From Steroidobacteraceae bacterium (GTDB taxonomy: Bacteria; Pseudomonadota; Gammaproteobacteria; Steroidobacterales; Steroidobacteraceae), in the NCBI GenBank assembly GCA_025458905.1, contig JALORN010000037.1:1-37881 (forward strand): a stretch of DNA of 37,881 nt, given 5' to 3'. The position numbers and the translations under genes are program-made. The notes beneath the pieces were generated by a model that was not told where the DNA came from, searched no databases, and worked only from the letters and a program-made list of their open reading frames with translations. Below are positions 21,801-30,059 of this stretch, one piece after another (the stretch's first letter is position 1; each line of letters starts with the position of its first letter).

Positions 21801-22706
21801 ATGACTCGCAGCGTCCACGTCTTCCAGGTCGATGCCTTCACCGACCGCCGCTTCACCGGCAATCCCGCGGGGGTGGTGCTCGGCGCCGACGTGCTCGGCG
21901 ACGACGAGATGCTGGCCATCGCGCGCGAGCTGAACAACGCCGACACTGCGTTCGTGCTGCGCCCCGACGGCCCGGACCACGACCTGCGCGTGCGCTTCTT
22001 CACGCCGCGCACGGAGGCGAACTTCGTCGGCCACGCGACCGTCGCCGCGCACTACGTGCTGTCGCGCCGCGAGGGCACGCCGTCGCGCCTGCGCCAGCGG
22101 CAGAAGAGCGGCAGCGTCGACGTCGAGGTGCGCGGCGACGGCCCGGCCCGCCGCATCGCGATCCGCCAGTCGATGCCGCCGCTCGGTCGCGAGCTCAACG
22201 AGCGCGAGCGGCTCGCGGTGCTGGATGCGCTCGCGCTCTCCAGTGCCGACCTCGACACCCGCTGCCCGATGCAGATCGTGGGCGGCAGCGGCACGCGCCT
22301 GATGATCGGCGTGCGCGGACCCGAGCAGCTGAAGCACCTCAAGCCCGACTTCAACCGGCTCAATACGCTTTCCGCGCAGCTCGGCGCCGCCGGCCACTTC
22401 GTGTTCACGCTCGGCTCGCGCAGCGCCGGCTGCCTCACCGAGTCGCGGATGTTCTGCCCCGCACTCGGCATCCCCGAGGACCCGGTCAGCGGCAACGCAC
22501 ACGGACTGCTGGGTGCCTACCTGGCGCGGCTCGGCCTGCTCCCGCCGCCCGAGGGCGGCCGCGTGCGCTTTTCCGGAGCGCAGGGCCAGGCCATGCAGCG
22601 CCCGGGCCGCGTCGACGTCGAGCTCGAGCTCGCCGAGGGCGCGCCGGGGGCCGTCTGGATCGTCGGCCAGGCCGTGCTGGTGTTCGAGACCACGATCGAG
22701 CTCTGA
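21801..22706 (+). CDS. PhzF-family isomerase/epimerase
   Basis: The 301-residue protein has the duplicated diaminopimelate-epimerase-like fold of PhzF proteins: VFQVDAFTDRRFTGNPAGVV at the N-terminus, FFTPRTEANFVGHAT in the middle, and FCPALGIPEDPVSGNAHG near residue 225. The catalytic acid seen as Glu in PhzF is Asp48 here (ELNNADTAF), a variant known in some family members. It is unlikely to make phenazines, because no other phz genes are near, and the substrate is unknown. The start is ATG 21801. The Rieske gene follows 9 bp downstream. Confidence 0.88.
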   Translation: MTRSVHVFQVDAFTDRRFTGNPAGVVLGADVLGDDEMLAIARELNNADTAFVLRPDGPDHDLRVRFFTPRTEANFVGHATVAAHYVLSRREGTPSRLRQRQKSGSVDVEVRGDGPARRIAIRQSMPPLGRELNERERLAVLDALALSSADLDTRCPMQIVGGSGTRLMIGVRGPEQLKHLKPDFNRLNTLSAQLGAAGHFVFTLGSRSAGCLTESRMFCPALGIPEDPVSGNAHGLLGAYLARLGLLPPPEGGRVRFSGAQGQAMQRPGRVDVELELAEGAPGAVWIVGQAVLVFETTIEL

Positions 22707-22715
22707 GCGGCGTCG

Positions 22716-23060
22716 ATGGGCGACCCGCAGCGCTTCCACGTCGTGGCCGAGCTCGCCGCGTTGCGCGAGGGACGGACGCTCGCCTGCCGCGTCGAAGGCC
22801 GCCCGGTCGTGGTCTGCCGGACTCGCGACGGCTTGCATGCGCTCGACGATCTCTGCACCCACGCGCTGGCGCGGATGAGCGAGGGGCGCCTGCGCGGCAC
22901 GCGCCTCACCTGCCCGCTGCACGCTGCCGCGTTCGACGTGTGCGGTGGCCAGGTGCTCTCCGGTCCCGCGACCCGCCCCCTCGCGACCCACGCCGTGCGC
23001 GTGGCCGGGGGTCGCATCGAGGTGGCCATCGACCCCTCGCTGCCGCCCCTCGAGGAGTGA
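22716..23060 (+). CDS. Rieske [2Fe-2S] ferredoxin
   Basis: The 114-residue soluble protein has the Rieske ligand pattern C47-x-H49 (LCTHAL) and C66-x2-H69 (TCPLHAAAFD), with 16 residues between the pairs. No membrane anchor or oxygenase catalytic domain is present, so it resembles electron-donor ferredoxins of dioxygenases or the NirD-like group. It is 9 bp after the PhzF-family gene and probably co-transcribed with it. Their common pathway is not apparent. Confidence 0.92.
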   Translation: MGDPQRFHVVAELAALREGRTLACRVEGRPVVVCRTRDGLHALDDLCTHALARMSEGRLRGTRLTCPLHAAAFDVCGGQVLSGPATRPLATHAVRVAGGRIEVAIDPSLPPLEE

Positions 23061-23073
23061 CGGAGCGGGGCAC

Positions 23074-23098
23074 GGCGCGCCGCAATCGCCGGCGCGCC
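23074..23098. terminator. Bidirectional hairpin between convergent genes
   Basis: GGCGCGCCG (23074-23082) and CGGCGCGCC (23090-23098) form a perfect 9-bp stem with a 7-base loop. It sits between the Rieske gene stop (+) and the small membrane protein stop (-). There is no T-run, but its position suits a two-way transcription barrier. Confidence 0.5.
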
Positions 23099-23104
23099 CC
23101 GCCG

Positions 23105-23374
23105 CTAACGGGCGCGCCAGCGAACCCCGAGGTCCACGAGGTGTGCGGCCAGCGCCGCCAGCAGCCACGCGGCGACCGGCCTGCCGCCCTGGCCTGCGAG
23201 CGCGGCGCGCACGGCGAGCATCAGGAACGCGCCTGGCAGCAGGCAGGCGACGATCGCCGCCGGGGCGAGACCGCGGCCGGTGCGTCTCCAGGCGGCCCAC
23301 AGGACGGCCGCCTCCAGCAGCACGAACAGCAGCACCCATTCGATCGCACGCGGGTCGGAGAAGCGCTCGAGCAT
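23105..23374 (-). CDS. Small membrane protein of unknown function
   Basis: The 89-residue protein is mostly three hydrophobic helices (roughly 12-28, 37-58 and 66-82), with basic residues after the first (AAWRRTGRG) and at the C-terminus (RWRAR). I do not recognise the family. It starts 37 bp after the tspO stop on the same strand and ends at a strong hairpin, so it looks like the last gene of the bchG-bch2-bchP-tspO transcript. A role in pigment membranes is only a guess from position. Confidence 0.65.
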   Translation of the reverse strand: MLERFSDPRAIEWVLLFVLLEAAVLWAAWRRTGRGLAPAAIVACLLPGAFLMLAVRAALAGQGGRPVAAWLLAALAAHLVDLGVRWRAR

Positions 23375-23411
23375 GGGCGGGCGGCGAGCAGCGGCGGGCA
23401 GCCGGCCGCGC

Positions 23412-23903
23412 TCAGGCGAACGGGCCGTTCAGCCGCACCACCGACCAGGTGAGCGCCGAGGCGAAGCTCACCCAGGCGAGGTAGGGCACGAGCAGCCAGG
23501 CCGCGCGCCCGGAGACGCGACCCAGCACGACGATCAGCAGCAGGATCGACAGCCAGAGCAGCGAGACCTCGACCAGCGCCCAGTCGGGCCGCTTCACGTA
23601 GAAGAAGAACGCGCTCCACAACACGTTGAGCACGGCGTTGAGCAGGAACATGGCGACCAGGCCGACGCGGAAACGCCGGTCGGTCTCGGCCCGCCAGGCC
23701 GTCACGCCGGCCAGCGCCGTCAGCGAGAAGATCAGCGTCCAGGCGGGCCCGAACAGCAAGTCGGGCGGCTTCCACGGCGGAAAGCGCAGCGACTGGTACC
23801 AGGGCCCGAGGTCCGTGACGAGCGAGCCGGCGGTGGCGGTGGCGATCGCCAGCGCCGCAGCGACGAGGACCGGCGCCGCGCGGCCCGGCCGCCCGGCGCT
23901 CAC
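23412..23903 (-). CDS. tspO: TspO/MBR (CrtK) family tryptophan-rich membrane protein
   Basis: The 163-residue protein has five predicted membrane helices and TspO hallmarks: GPWYQSLRFPPWKPPDLLFGPAWT in two adjoining parts near the N-terminus, then FFFYVKRPDWALVEV and LLVPYLAWVSFASALTW. TspO binds tetrapyrroles, and in Rhodobacter it dampens photosynthesis gene expression in oxygen. Its GTG start overlaps the bchP stop as GTGA (23900-23903), so it is translationally coupled to pigment synthesis. Confidence 0.94.
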   Translation of the reverse strand: MSAGRPGRAAPVLVAAALAIATATAGSLVTDLGPWYQSLRFPPWKPPDLLFGPAWTLIFSLTALAGVTAWRAETDRRFRVGLVAMFLLNAVLNVLWSAFFFYVKRPDWALVEVSLLWLSILLLIVVLGRVSGRAAWLLVPYLAWVSFASALTWSVVRLNGPFA

Positions 23904-25129
23904 GTCGAGGCGAAGCCGAACAGGTGCGCGAGGTCCTTGAAGAAGATGCGAACGTGCGCCACCGGCCGGGAAGCCACCAGCTTCTTGTGCATGTACGACT
24001 CCCAGGTGAGGCGCTGCACGTCGGGATCGCGGCAGATCGCCACGAACTTCTCGCGGCGCTTGTCGCTGGAGTACCAGAAGTACTGCATGATCCCGAGGAT
24101 CCAGAACACGCGACCGTGCAGCTTCATGAACTGGCGCCGTGCGCCGCGCAGCGCACGCGCGTTGCCGGTGGCCAGCAGCTGCTCGACGGCGTCGCCGGCC
24201 ATCCGGCCGCAGGCCATCGCGTAGTAGATGCCCTCGCCCGAAGCCGGCGCGACCACCCCCGCAGCGTCGCCGGCGAGCACCACGTCCTGGCCGTTGTCCC
24301 AGCGGCGCAGCGGCTTCAGCGGGATGGGCGCACCCTCGCGGCGCACGACCTCGGCGCGCTCGAGCCCCGCCGCGGCGCGCAGGTCGCCGACCGCGCCGCG
24401 GATCGAGAAACCCTTGTGTGCCGTGCCGGCGCCGGCGCTGATGGTCTCGCCGTGCGGGAACACCCAGGCATAGAAGTCGGGCGACAGCCGTCCCTGGTAG
24501 TAGACGTCGCAGCGCTTCGGATCGTAGCCGGGCGCCGCATCCGCGCCCTTCGGCGTGCGCAGGATCTCGTGGTAAGCGTAGACGAAGGGCACTTCCTCGG
24601 CGCCGGGGATGCACTGCCGCGCCACCTCGGACCGGGCGCCGTCGGCGCCGATGACGGCGCGGGCGCGCACGCTGAGCGCCGGTGCGCCGGCCGAGGCGCC
24701 CTTCGCCCGGTAGTGGATGCGCGCCACGCCATCGGCATCGCGGGTCAGCAGCTCGAACGTCCCGGTGCGGCGCTCGGCGCCCGAGGCCGCCGCGCGCTCG
24801 CGCAGCCACTCGTCGAACACGTCGCGATCCACCATGCCGACGAAGCCGCCATCGATCGGCATGTCCACCGCCTGCGAGGTCGGCGACACCATACGGGCGG
24901 AGGTCACTTTCGCGACCAGCAGCGCATCGGGGATCTCGAATTCGGCGATCGCCGCGGGCGGGATCGCGCCGCCGCAGGGCTTGATGCGTCCTGCGCGGTC
25001 GAGCAGCAGCACGCGCCGGCCGCGCCGCGCGAGGTCGTTGGCCGCCGTAGCGCCCGCGGGACCGCCCCCGATCACGACGACGTCGAAGTCGTCCCGCGGC
25101 GCACCGCCGCCACCACCACCTGCGTCCAT
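23900..25129 (-). CDS. bchP: Geranylgeranyl diphosphate/bacteriochlorophyll reductase BchP
   Basis: BchP reduces the geranylgeranyl tail of bacteriochlorophyll (or the free diphosphate) to phytyl. The protein shows the FAD-binding VVVIGGGPAGATAANDLARR, the family motif KPCGGAIPP, GADGARSEVARQC, and the second FAD motif LAGDAAGVVAPASGEGIYYAM. A start at ATG 25129 (409 aa) has AGGTGG at good spacing and comes one base after the upstream gene's stop. An ATG at 25153 would overlap that gene and lacks such a site. It is the third gene of the bchG-bch2-bchP-tspO operon. Confidence 0.95.
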   Translation of the reverse strand: MDAGGGGGGAPRDDFDVVVIGGGPAGATAANDLARRGRRVLLLDRAGRIKPCGGAIPPAAIAEFEIPDALLVAKVTSARMVSPTSQAVDMPIDGGFVGMVDRDVFDEWLRERAAASGAERRTGTFELLTRDADGVARIHYRAKGASAGAPALSVRARAVIGADGARSEVARQCIPGAEEVPFVYAYHEILRTPKGADAAPGYDPKRCDVYYQGRLSPDFYAWVFPHGETISAGAGTAHKGFSIRGAVGDLRAAAGLERAEVVRREGAPIPLKPLRRWDNGQDVVLAGDAAGVVAPASGEGIYYAMACGRMAGDAVEQLLATGNARALRGARRQFMKLHGRVFWILGIMQYFWYSSDKRREKFVAICRDPDVQRLTWESYMHKKLVASRPVAHVRIFFKDLAHLFGFAST

Positions 25130-25130
25130 C

Positions 25131-26498
25131 TCAGCCACCTGCCTGGGTCGCATAGCGACCCTCTGGAACTGCCACGGCCGCGGGCTCGAAGCCCGCGACC
25201 TCCGAGTCCGTCCGGCTCAGCCGGACTGCGATGCCGGTCGCGATCACGAACATCACGGCCTCGGCCACGAACACCAGCGCATAGGCCGCCGTCGGCGAGC
25301 CGAGCAGCAGCCGCGCCGCGTCCACCGCCAGCGTGCCGACGATGCCGCCGAGCCCGAAGGCGACGGCCTGCGCCGCGCCCCACAGGCCCATCCGCACCCC
25401 TTCGCGGGACTGCCGGCCAGCGCCGACCAGGCGCATCATCGAACCGATCGCCGCCACCGCGAACACGCCGTTGGCGAGCCCGAGGCAGAACACCGACTCG
25501 CGCAGCGGCCACTCGGCGCCGAAGAAGCTGCCGACCGCCAGCAGGCACAGCATCGTCGCCGAGGCGACGCAGCCGATCACGGTCCAGGTCCGCAGCGCGC
25601 CGACGCGGGTGCGGGTGCCGAAGGTGCAGAACAGCGCCACCAGCGCCATCCCGATCAGCACGCCCGCGTTCTGCACGCCCGAGAGCCGGGTGGACTCGGC
25701 CGGCGTCATGCCGAACACCGTGCCGGCGAACGGCTCCAGGATCAGGTCCTGCGCGCTGTAGGCGAGCATCGAGACGAACACGAAGCTCGCGAGGCGCCGC
25801 GAATGCGGCTCGCTCCAGACCTGCATCAGGGCCTCGCGGAAGCGCGGCTCGTTGGCGGCCGCGGGCTCGCTTGCACCCTTCGCGGGAGCCGCCGGCCGCG
25901 CGCCCTCGACGTTGTAGACCGCCACCGCGGTCAGCAGCAGGGCGCCCGCCGACACCGTCGCCGCGACCTCGACCATGCGCGACAGCGAGAACGGCTCGAG
26001 CATCTTGCCGACCACGACGGTGGTGAGGATGAAGCCGACGATCATCATGAGCCAGGTGACGGTGGCCGCGGCCGCGAGCCGCCCCTGGTCGACGCGCTTG
26101 GAGATCAGCACCAGCAGCGCCGTGCCGCAGGCACCGACGCCGAGGCCGACGATCGTGAAGGCGACGACGGCGGCGGCGATGCCGAGCAGCGGCGCGCTCG
26201 CCATCAGCGCCGTCGACGCCGCGGCGCCGGTCGCGCCGATCCCGAGCAGCGCCATGCCACCGACGATCCACGGTGCACGCCGGCCGCCGAGGTCGGAGCC
26301 GTAGCCGAGCCGCGGTCGCAGCACCTGCACGAAATAGTGCAGCGCGACCAGCATGCCGGGCAGCATCGCCGGCATCGACAGCTCGACCACCATTACACGG
26401 TTCAGCGTGGAAGTCGTCATCACGACGATGCCGCCGATCGCGGCCTGCACGAGGCCGAGGCGGAAGATGCCGAGCCAGCCGAGAGACGAGTCCTTCAT
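25131..26498 (-). CDS. PucC/LhaA/Bch2-family major facilitator (BCD family)
   Basis: The 455-residue protein has about twelve membrane helices and the family's N-terminal signature (RLGLVQAAIGGIVVMTTSTL, NRVMVVELSMPAMLPGMLVA), LRPRLGYGSDLGGRR, and GLWGAAQAVAFGLGG late on. Relatives such as PucC, LhaA and ORF428 help deliver bacteriochlorophyll or assemble light-harvesting complexes. The order bchG-this-bchP is the same as bchG-orf428-bchP in Rhodobacter. Which family member it is cannot be settled by eye. The ATG at 26498 follows a GGGGGAG Shine-Dalgarno, 10 bp after bchG. Confidence 0.92.
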   Translation of the reverse strand: MKDSSLGWLGIFRLGLVQAAIGGIVVMTTSTLNRVMVVELSMPAMLPGMLVALHYFVQVLRPRLGYGSDLGGRRAPWIVGGMALLGIGATGAAASTALMASAPLLGIAAAVVAFTIVGLGVGACGTALLVLISKRVDQGRLAAAATVTWLMMIVGFILTTVVVGKMLEPFSLSRMVEVAATVSAGALLLTAVAVYNVEGARPAAPAKGASEPAAANEPRFREALMQVWSEPHSRRLASFVFVSMLAYSAQDLILEPFAGTVFGMTPAESTRLSGVQNAGVLIGMALVALFCTFGTRTRVGALRTWTVIGCVASATMLCLLAVGSFFGAEWPLRESVFCLGLANGVFAVAAIGSMMRLVGAGRQSREGVRMGLWGAAQAVAFGLGGIVGTLAVDAARLLLGSPTAAYALVFVAEAVMFVIATGIAVRLSRTDSEVAGFEPAAVAVPEGRYATQAGG

Positions 26499-26508
26499 GC
26501 TCCCCCCG

Positions 26509-27411
26509 TCACACCATCGTTCGCACCGCGAAGGCGCTAACCAGCATGCCGGCGACGTACAGCGGGACGCCGGTCGCGTTGTACCAGTAGTCGAGTTCGG
26601 ACGGCCGTCGCAGCAGCCGCGCCATCATCGCCAGCTGCACGAGCAGCAGGCCGCCGATCGCGAGCGCGTGCATCGGCGCGCCCCAGGCGAGCAGCAGGCC
26701 GATCACCACCACCTGCGCAACCGCCATCACCGCGCAGGCGACCCAGGCCGCGGCCGATACGCCGAGGCGCACCGGCAGCGAGCCGACGCCCATGCGTCGA
26801 TCGCCCTCGACGGACTTGAAGTCGTTGAGCGTCATGATCCCGTGGGCGCCGGCGCTGTAGACCAGTGCCAGCGCGAGGATGCGCGAGTCCGGGAGCGTGC
26901 CGAGCATCACCGCGGCAGCGGTGAACCAGGGCAGGCCCTCGTAGCACAGCGCGACCGCGGCATTGCCCCACCAGCCGTTGCCCTTCAGGCGGATCGGCGG
27001 CGCGCTGTAGGCCCAGGCGAGCGCGAGCCCGAAGACGGCGGCGCCGAACACCAGCGGGCCGAGCATCGCGGCGACCGCCAGCGACACCAGCGTCCACGCG
27101 ATCGCGATGTAGAGCCCCCAGTGGCCGGGCACGCGCCCGGAGGGAATCGGACGGCGCGGCTCGTTGATCGCGTCGACGTGCCGGTCGTACCAGTCGTTGA
27201 CGGCCTGGCTGGTGCCGCAGACCAGCGGCCCGGCGAGCAGCACGCCCGCGAAGATCGTCAGCCAGTGGCCCGCGGCAGGCACCCCCGAGGACACGACGCC
27301 GCAGAAGAACGCCCACATCGGCGGGAACCACGTGACCGGCTTCAGCAACTCCAGCACGGTCGGCACGGCGGGTCGTGCATCGCGGAACACGTGCTGGGCC
27401 GGTCGTGCCAT
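26509..27411 (-). CDS. bchG: Bacteriochlorophyll synthase (esterifying prenyltransferase)
   Basis: BchG attaches geranylgeranyl or phytyl diphosphate to bacteriochlorophyllide a. The 300-residue UbiA-family protein has VTWFPPMWAFFCG, the Mg-diphosphate motif NDWYDRHVDAINEPRRPIP near residue 72, and the second motif LNDFKSVEGDRRMGVGSLP, with eight or so membrane helices. ATG 27411 is taken. The predicted transcription start falls at or beside this codon, so either the mRNA is leaderless or translation begins at a downstream GTG (residue 8 or 18). It is first in its operon. Confidence 0.96.
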   Translation of the reverse strand: MARPAQHVFRDARPAVPTVLELLKPVTWFPPMWAFFCGVVSSGVPAAGHWLTIFAGVLLAGPLVCGTSQAVNDWYDRHVDAINEPRRPIPSGRVPGHWGLYIAIAWTLVSLAVAAMLGPLVFGAAVFGLALAWAYSAPPIRLKGNGWWGNAAVALCYEGLPWFTAAAVMLGTLPDSRILALALVYSAGAHGIMTLNDFKSVEGDRRMGVGSLPVRLGVSAAAWVACAVMAVAQVVVIGLLLAWGAPMHALAIGGLLLVQLAMMARLLRRPSELDYWYNATGVPLYVAGMLVSAFAVRTMV

Positions 27412-27417
27412 GGCTGC

Positions 27418-27458
27418 AAACTAGCCATGACACCGAAGCATGTCAATGTGGACTTACA
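27418..27458 (-). promoter_or_regulatory. bchG promoter with overlapping PpsR/CrtJ operator
   Basis: On the - strand TTGACA (27446-27441), exactly 17 bp, then TAGTTT (27423-27418) form a sigma70-type promoter. The -35 is part of TGT-N12-ACA (27441-27458), the classic PpsR/CrtJ recognition pattern, so a bound repressor would block RNA polymerase. A further inverted repeat TGACA-N8-TGTCA spans 27428-27445. Confidence 0.82.
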
Positions 27459-27491
27459 CCGCCCGCCCGCGCCTCGGCAGGCCGCGGCGCT

Positions 27492-28952
27492 TCACCGGGA
27501 TTCGGTGCGTGCGGGCTTGCCGCCGGCCGGCGCGTCGTCGTCGCCGTCGCCGTCGAGGTCGCCGAGCCCGTAGCGGCGCAGCTTGACGTACAGGCTCTGG
27601 CGCGAGAGACCGAGCATCTCGGCCGCCGACGCACGGTTGTCGCGCGTCAGCTCCAGCGCCGCCTCGATGCACAGGCGCTCGATCACGTCGGTGGTCTCGC
27701 GGACCAGGTCCTTGAGCGAGACCCGTCCGACCAGCTCGGTGAGTTGCTCGACCGAGCGTGGCAACTCGCGCGCCACCCGCGCATCGACCGCGAGCCGGCG
27801 GCCGACGTTGCGCATCGTGAAGCCGAAGCAGGGCTCGCCGCTCTCGGGCACCGACACTGCCGAGATCTCGACCTCGGCGGTCGAGCCGTACTCGCCGCGC
27901 AGCGTGGTCGAGAACAGCCGCACCGAACCGTGCTGCTTGAGGTTCGCGATCAGCACGCCGAGGTCGACGCCCGGCCGGCCGAGCCAGCGCTCGAGGGACT
28001 GGTTGCGCGCCTGCTCCTCGGTGGCGAGCTGCGCGAGGTCGAGGAAGGCGCGGTTGGCGGTGAGGATGCGGCCGTCGATGCCGGTGACGACGATGCCGTC
28101 GGGCAGGCCTTCGATCACCTCGAGCAGGCGCGACTTGGCGCGCGGCATCGCGAGGGCGCCCGCCTCCACGTGCACCGGCGAGAGCCGCACCAGGAAGTGC
28201 GAGGCGTTGTCCTGGCGGAACAGCGATGCCGACACCAGGAACTCGCGTTCGCCGTCGGCGAGGCGCGCGCGCAGGTCCTCGGCGCGACCGGTGGCGCGCA
28301 CCGTGGACAGCAAGGTGTTGATCGCGCGAGTGCCGGCGGGGTCGAAACCGTCCGGGAACGCACGGCCGACCAGCCGCTTCGAGCCCTCGCCGAGCAACTG
28401 GGCCGCGGCGGGGTTCGAATCGACCACGCGCTGCGTCGAGGCATCGACGATCAGCACCGGCTCGGTCGACACCTGGAACAGCAGCCGGTAGCGCATCTCG
28501 GCGTGCCGCAGCCGCGAGTAGTCGCGCTCGATCGACTGCTCGGCGGCGATCAGGCGCTGCTGCAGGGTCGCGACCGCGCGCAGGTCGCGGCCGAGCGCCA
28601 GGACCCGCCCGTCGTCTCCGAGCCTGATCGCGCTGTACATGACCGGGACGCTGGCGCCGCGCGACGAGGCGTGGTTCAGCTGGCGCCACCGCAGCCCGCC
28701 GCCATCGGCCGCGTCCTGCAGCAACGAATCGATCTTGGGCCGGCTCTCGGTGGTGACCGTCTCGATCCAGGACTGGCCGGTCCACTGGACATCGAGCTCC
28801 CGCGACAGCTCGTCGCTGCCGAAGGCGACGTCCTTGATGACGCCCTTGCGGTCGACGACCAACGCGACGTCGGCCGCGGCGGCGATCAGGCCCGCAGTGG
28901 TCTCTGCGTCGAGGCTCCCGAGCGACTTGCGCGGCGACTTGAAGGTTTTCAC
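27492..28952 (-). CDS. ppsR: PpsR/CrtJ photosynthesis gene repressor
   Basis: PpsR represses bacteriochlorophyll, carotenoid and antenna genes under oxygen. The 486-residue protein has an N-terminal PAS-like domain, a Q-linker region, two PAS domains (about 150-260 and 275-385) and a Fis-type helix-turn-helix at 438-460 (RASAAEMLGLSRQSLYVKLRRYG). Cysteines occur only at 375 and 428. C428 matches the conserved redox cysteine before the DNA-binding domain (near C424 of Rhodobacter sphaeroides), while the other redox cysteine (near 250) is absent. The start is GTG 28952. The aerR stop lies 82 bp upstream. Confidence 0.95.
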   Translation of the reverse strand: MKTFKSPRKSLGSLDAETTAGLIAAAADVALVVDRKGVIKDVAFGSDELSRELDVQWTGQSWIETVTTESRPKIDSLLQDAADGGGLRWRQLNHASSRGASVPVMYSAIRLGDDGRVLALGRDLRAVATLQQRLIAAEQSIERDYSRLRHAEMRYRLLFQVSTEPVLIVDASTQRVVDSNPAAAQLLGEGSKRLVGRAFPDGFDPAGTRAINTLLSTVRATGRAEDLRARLADGEREFLVSASLFRQDNASHFLVRLSPVHVEAGALAMPRAKSRLLEVIEGLPDGIVVTGIDGRILTANRAFLDLAQLATEEQARNQSLERWLGRPGVDLGVLIANLKQHGSVRLFSTTLRGEYGSTAEVEISAVSVPESGEPCFGFTMRNVGRRLAVDARVARELPRSVEQLTELVGRVSLKDLVRETTDVIERLCIEAALELTRDNRASAAEMLGLSRQSLYVKLRRYGLGDLDGDGDDDAPAGGKPARTESR

Positions 28953-29034
28953 GCTCGGTGCATCCCGGCTGGCCCGGCCCGGCCCGCAGCCGCCCGGCTG
29001 GGGCTTGCCCGGGGCCGGCCTGTGCGGAGAGCGG

Positions 29035-29919
29035 TCACGCCCGGCTCGCCAGCAGGCTGACCAGCTTCTGCGCCTGCAGCGCCGCCTGCCGTCCGTCGCT
29101 GGCCGTCGCGTCGGCGCCGACGAGCGCGACGCGCTCCGGGTGATCCGTGAATGGCTGGCCTCCCACCATGATGCCGACCGAGGGATTGCGCGATGCGCGC
29201 CGGATCGCGCGGATCACCGAGGGCAGGCCTTCGAGGTGCTGCTCGCAGCTCACCGACAGGCCCACGACCGCGAACCATTCCTTGCGGACGATCCGCAGGA
29301 TCTCGTCCTTGGAGGCGCCCGGGTCGTCCCAGACGTCCCAGCCGGCGCGGCGCAGGAATTCCGCGACGATCACGGTGCCGAAGGTGTGCTGGTCGCCCGG
29401 CACGGGCACCAGGAACACGCGCCGGCCGGGTTCGGCAGGCTCGGACTCGTTGAGGAACGCCGGGCCGAGCTCGTGCAGCACTTCCTGCAGCCGCCACAGG
29501 CCGATCGTGACCTGCATGAAGTCGCTCTGGTCCGTCTCCCACATCTTGCCGAGGTGGCGGGCCGTCGGCGCGAGCAGGTCCAGGTAGATGGAATCGAGCG
29601 GCACGCCGCGCTGCAGCAGGCCCTCGACGAAATCGAGCGAGCGCTCGGTGTCGCCCTCGAGCACGATGCGGGCGAGCATCTCGACGTCCGCCGCCTCGGG
29701 CCGCAGGTGAGCCCGGGCCGCCGGCTCGCGCTGCCCGTCCGCGACGCGGTGCACGAGCATCAGGCGCGGGATGATCTCGCCCTCGATGGTCTGCAGCAGC
29801 TGGTCGCGGCGTTGCTGCCGCGGCTGCGACGCCACCTGCGCATCGCTGCAGCCCTGCGCGGGCCTGGAACGCTCGGCCGAAGCGTCGTCCTCTTCCCTGA
29901 CCATCCTGTAGTCGACCAT
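29035..29919 (-). CDS. aerR: Cobalamin-binding antirepressor AerR/PpaA
   Basis: AerR/PpaA binds cobalamin and counters PpsR/CrtJ. The 294-residue protein has a helical B12-binding region (LDFVEGLLQRGVPLDSIYL, APTARHLGKMWETD, WRLQEVLHEL) and a Rossmann-type cobalamin domain with VPGDQHTFG, where H178 sits in the D-x-H-x-x-G axial-ligand motif, plus MVGGQPF. H149 may be the second ligand described for AerR. ATG 29919 is chosen because AGGGGG precedes it at good spacing. An upstream start would add twelve Arg-rich residues. ppsR follows downstream on the same strand. Confidence 0.92.
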   Translation of the reverse strand: MVDYRMVREEDDASAERSRPAQGCSDAQVASQPRQQRRDQLLQTIEGEIIPRLMLVHRVADGQREPAARAHLRPEAADVEMLARIVLEGDTERSLDFVEGLLQRGVPLDSIYLDLLAPTARHLGKMWETDQSDFMQVTIGLWRLQEVLHELGPAFLNESEPAEPGRRVFLVPVPGDQHTFGTVIVAEFLRRAGWDVWDDPGASKDEILRIVRKEWFAVVGLSVSCEQHLEGLPSVIRAIRRASRNPSVGIMVGGQPFTDHPERVALVGADATASDGRQAALQAQKLVSLLASRA

Positions 29920-30059
29920 CGCGCGCCCCCTGCACCTGCGCCGCCCGCGAGGCAAGCGCCTCCGCCGCGGACTCCCGACACCGTGGATTCTTCTCCGGAA
30001 CCTTCTGTGCGGACGGAGTCGATCACGTTCGCAAACCGGGCCGTATCAGGACCTTCGCA
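29920..30059. other. aerR leader region
   Basis: If aerR is transcribed from the promoter at 30088-30060, this stretch is its roughly 134-base 5' untranslated region. I see no known riboswitch class in it. In particular, no cobalamin-box signature is recognisable even though AerR binds cobalamin. Confidence 0.4.

Noticed and set aside
21801..22706. Phenazine biosynthesis role for the PhzF-family gene
   Set aside because: None of the other phz genes is present nearby, and PhzF-like proteins are common in bacteria that make no phenazines.
29920..30059. A cobalamin riboswitch in the aerR leader
   Set aside because: The leader is long enough to raise the idea, but I could not find the conserved B12-box core.
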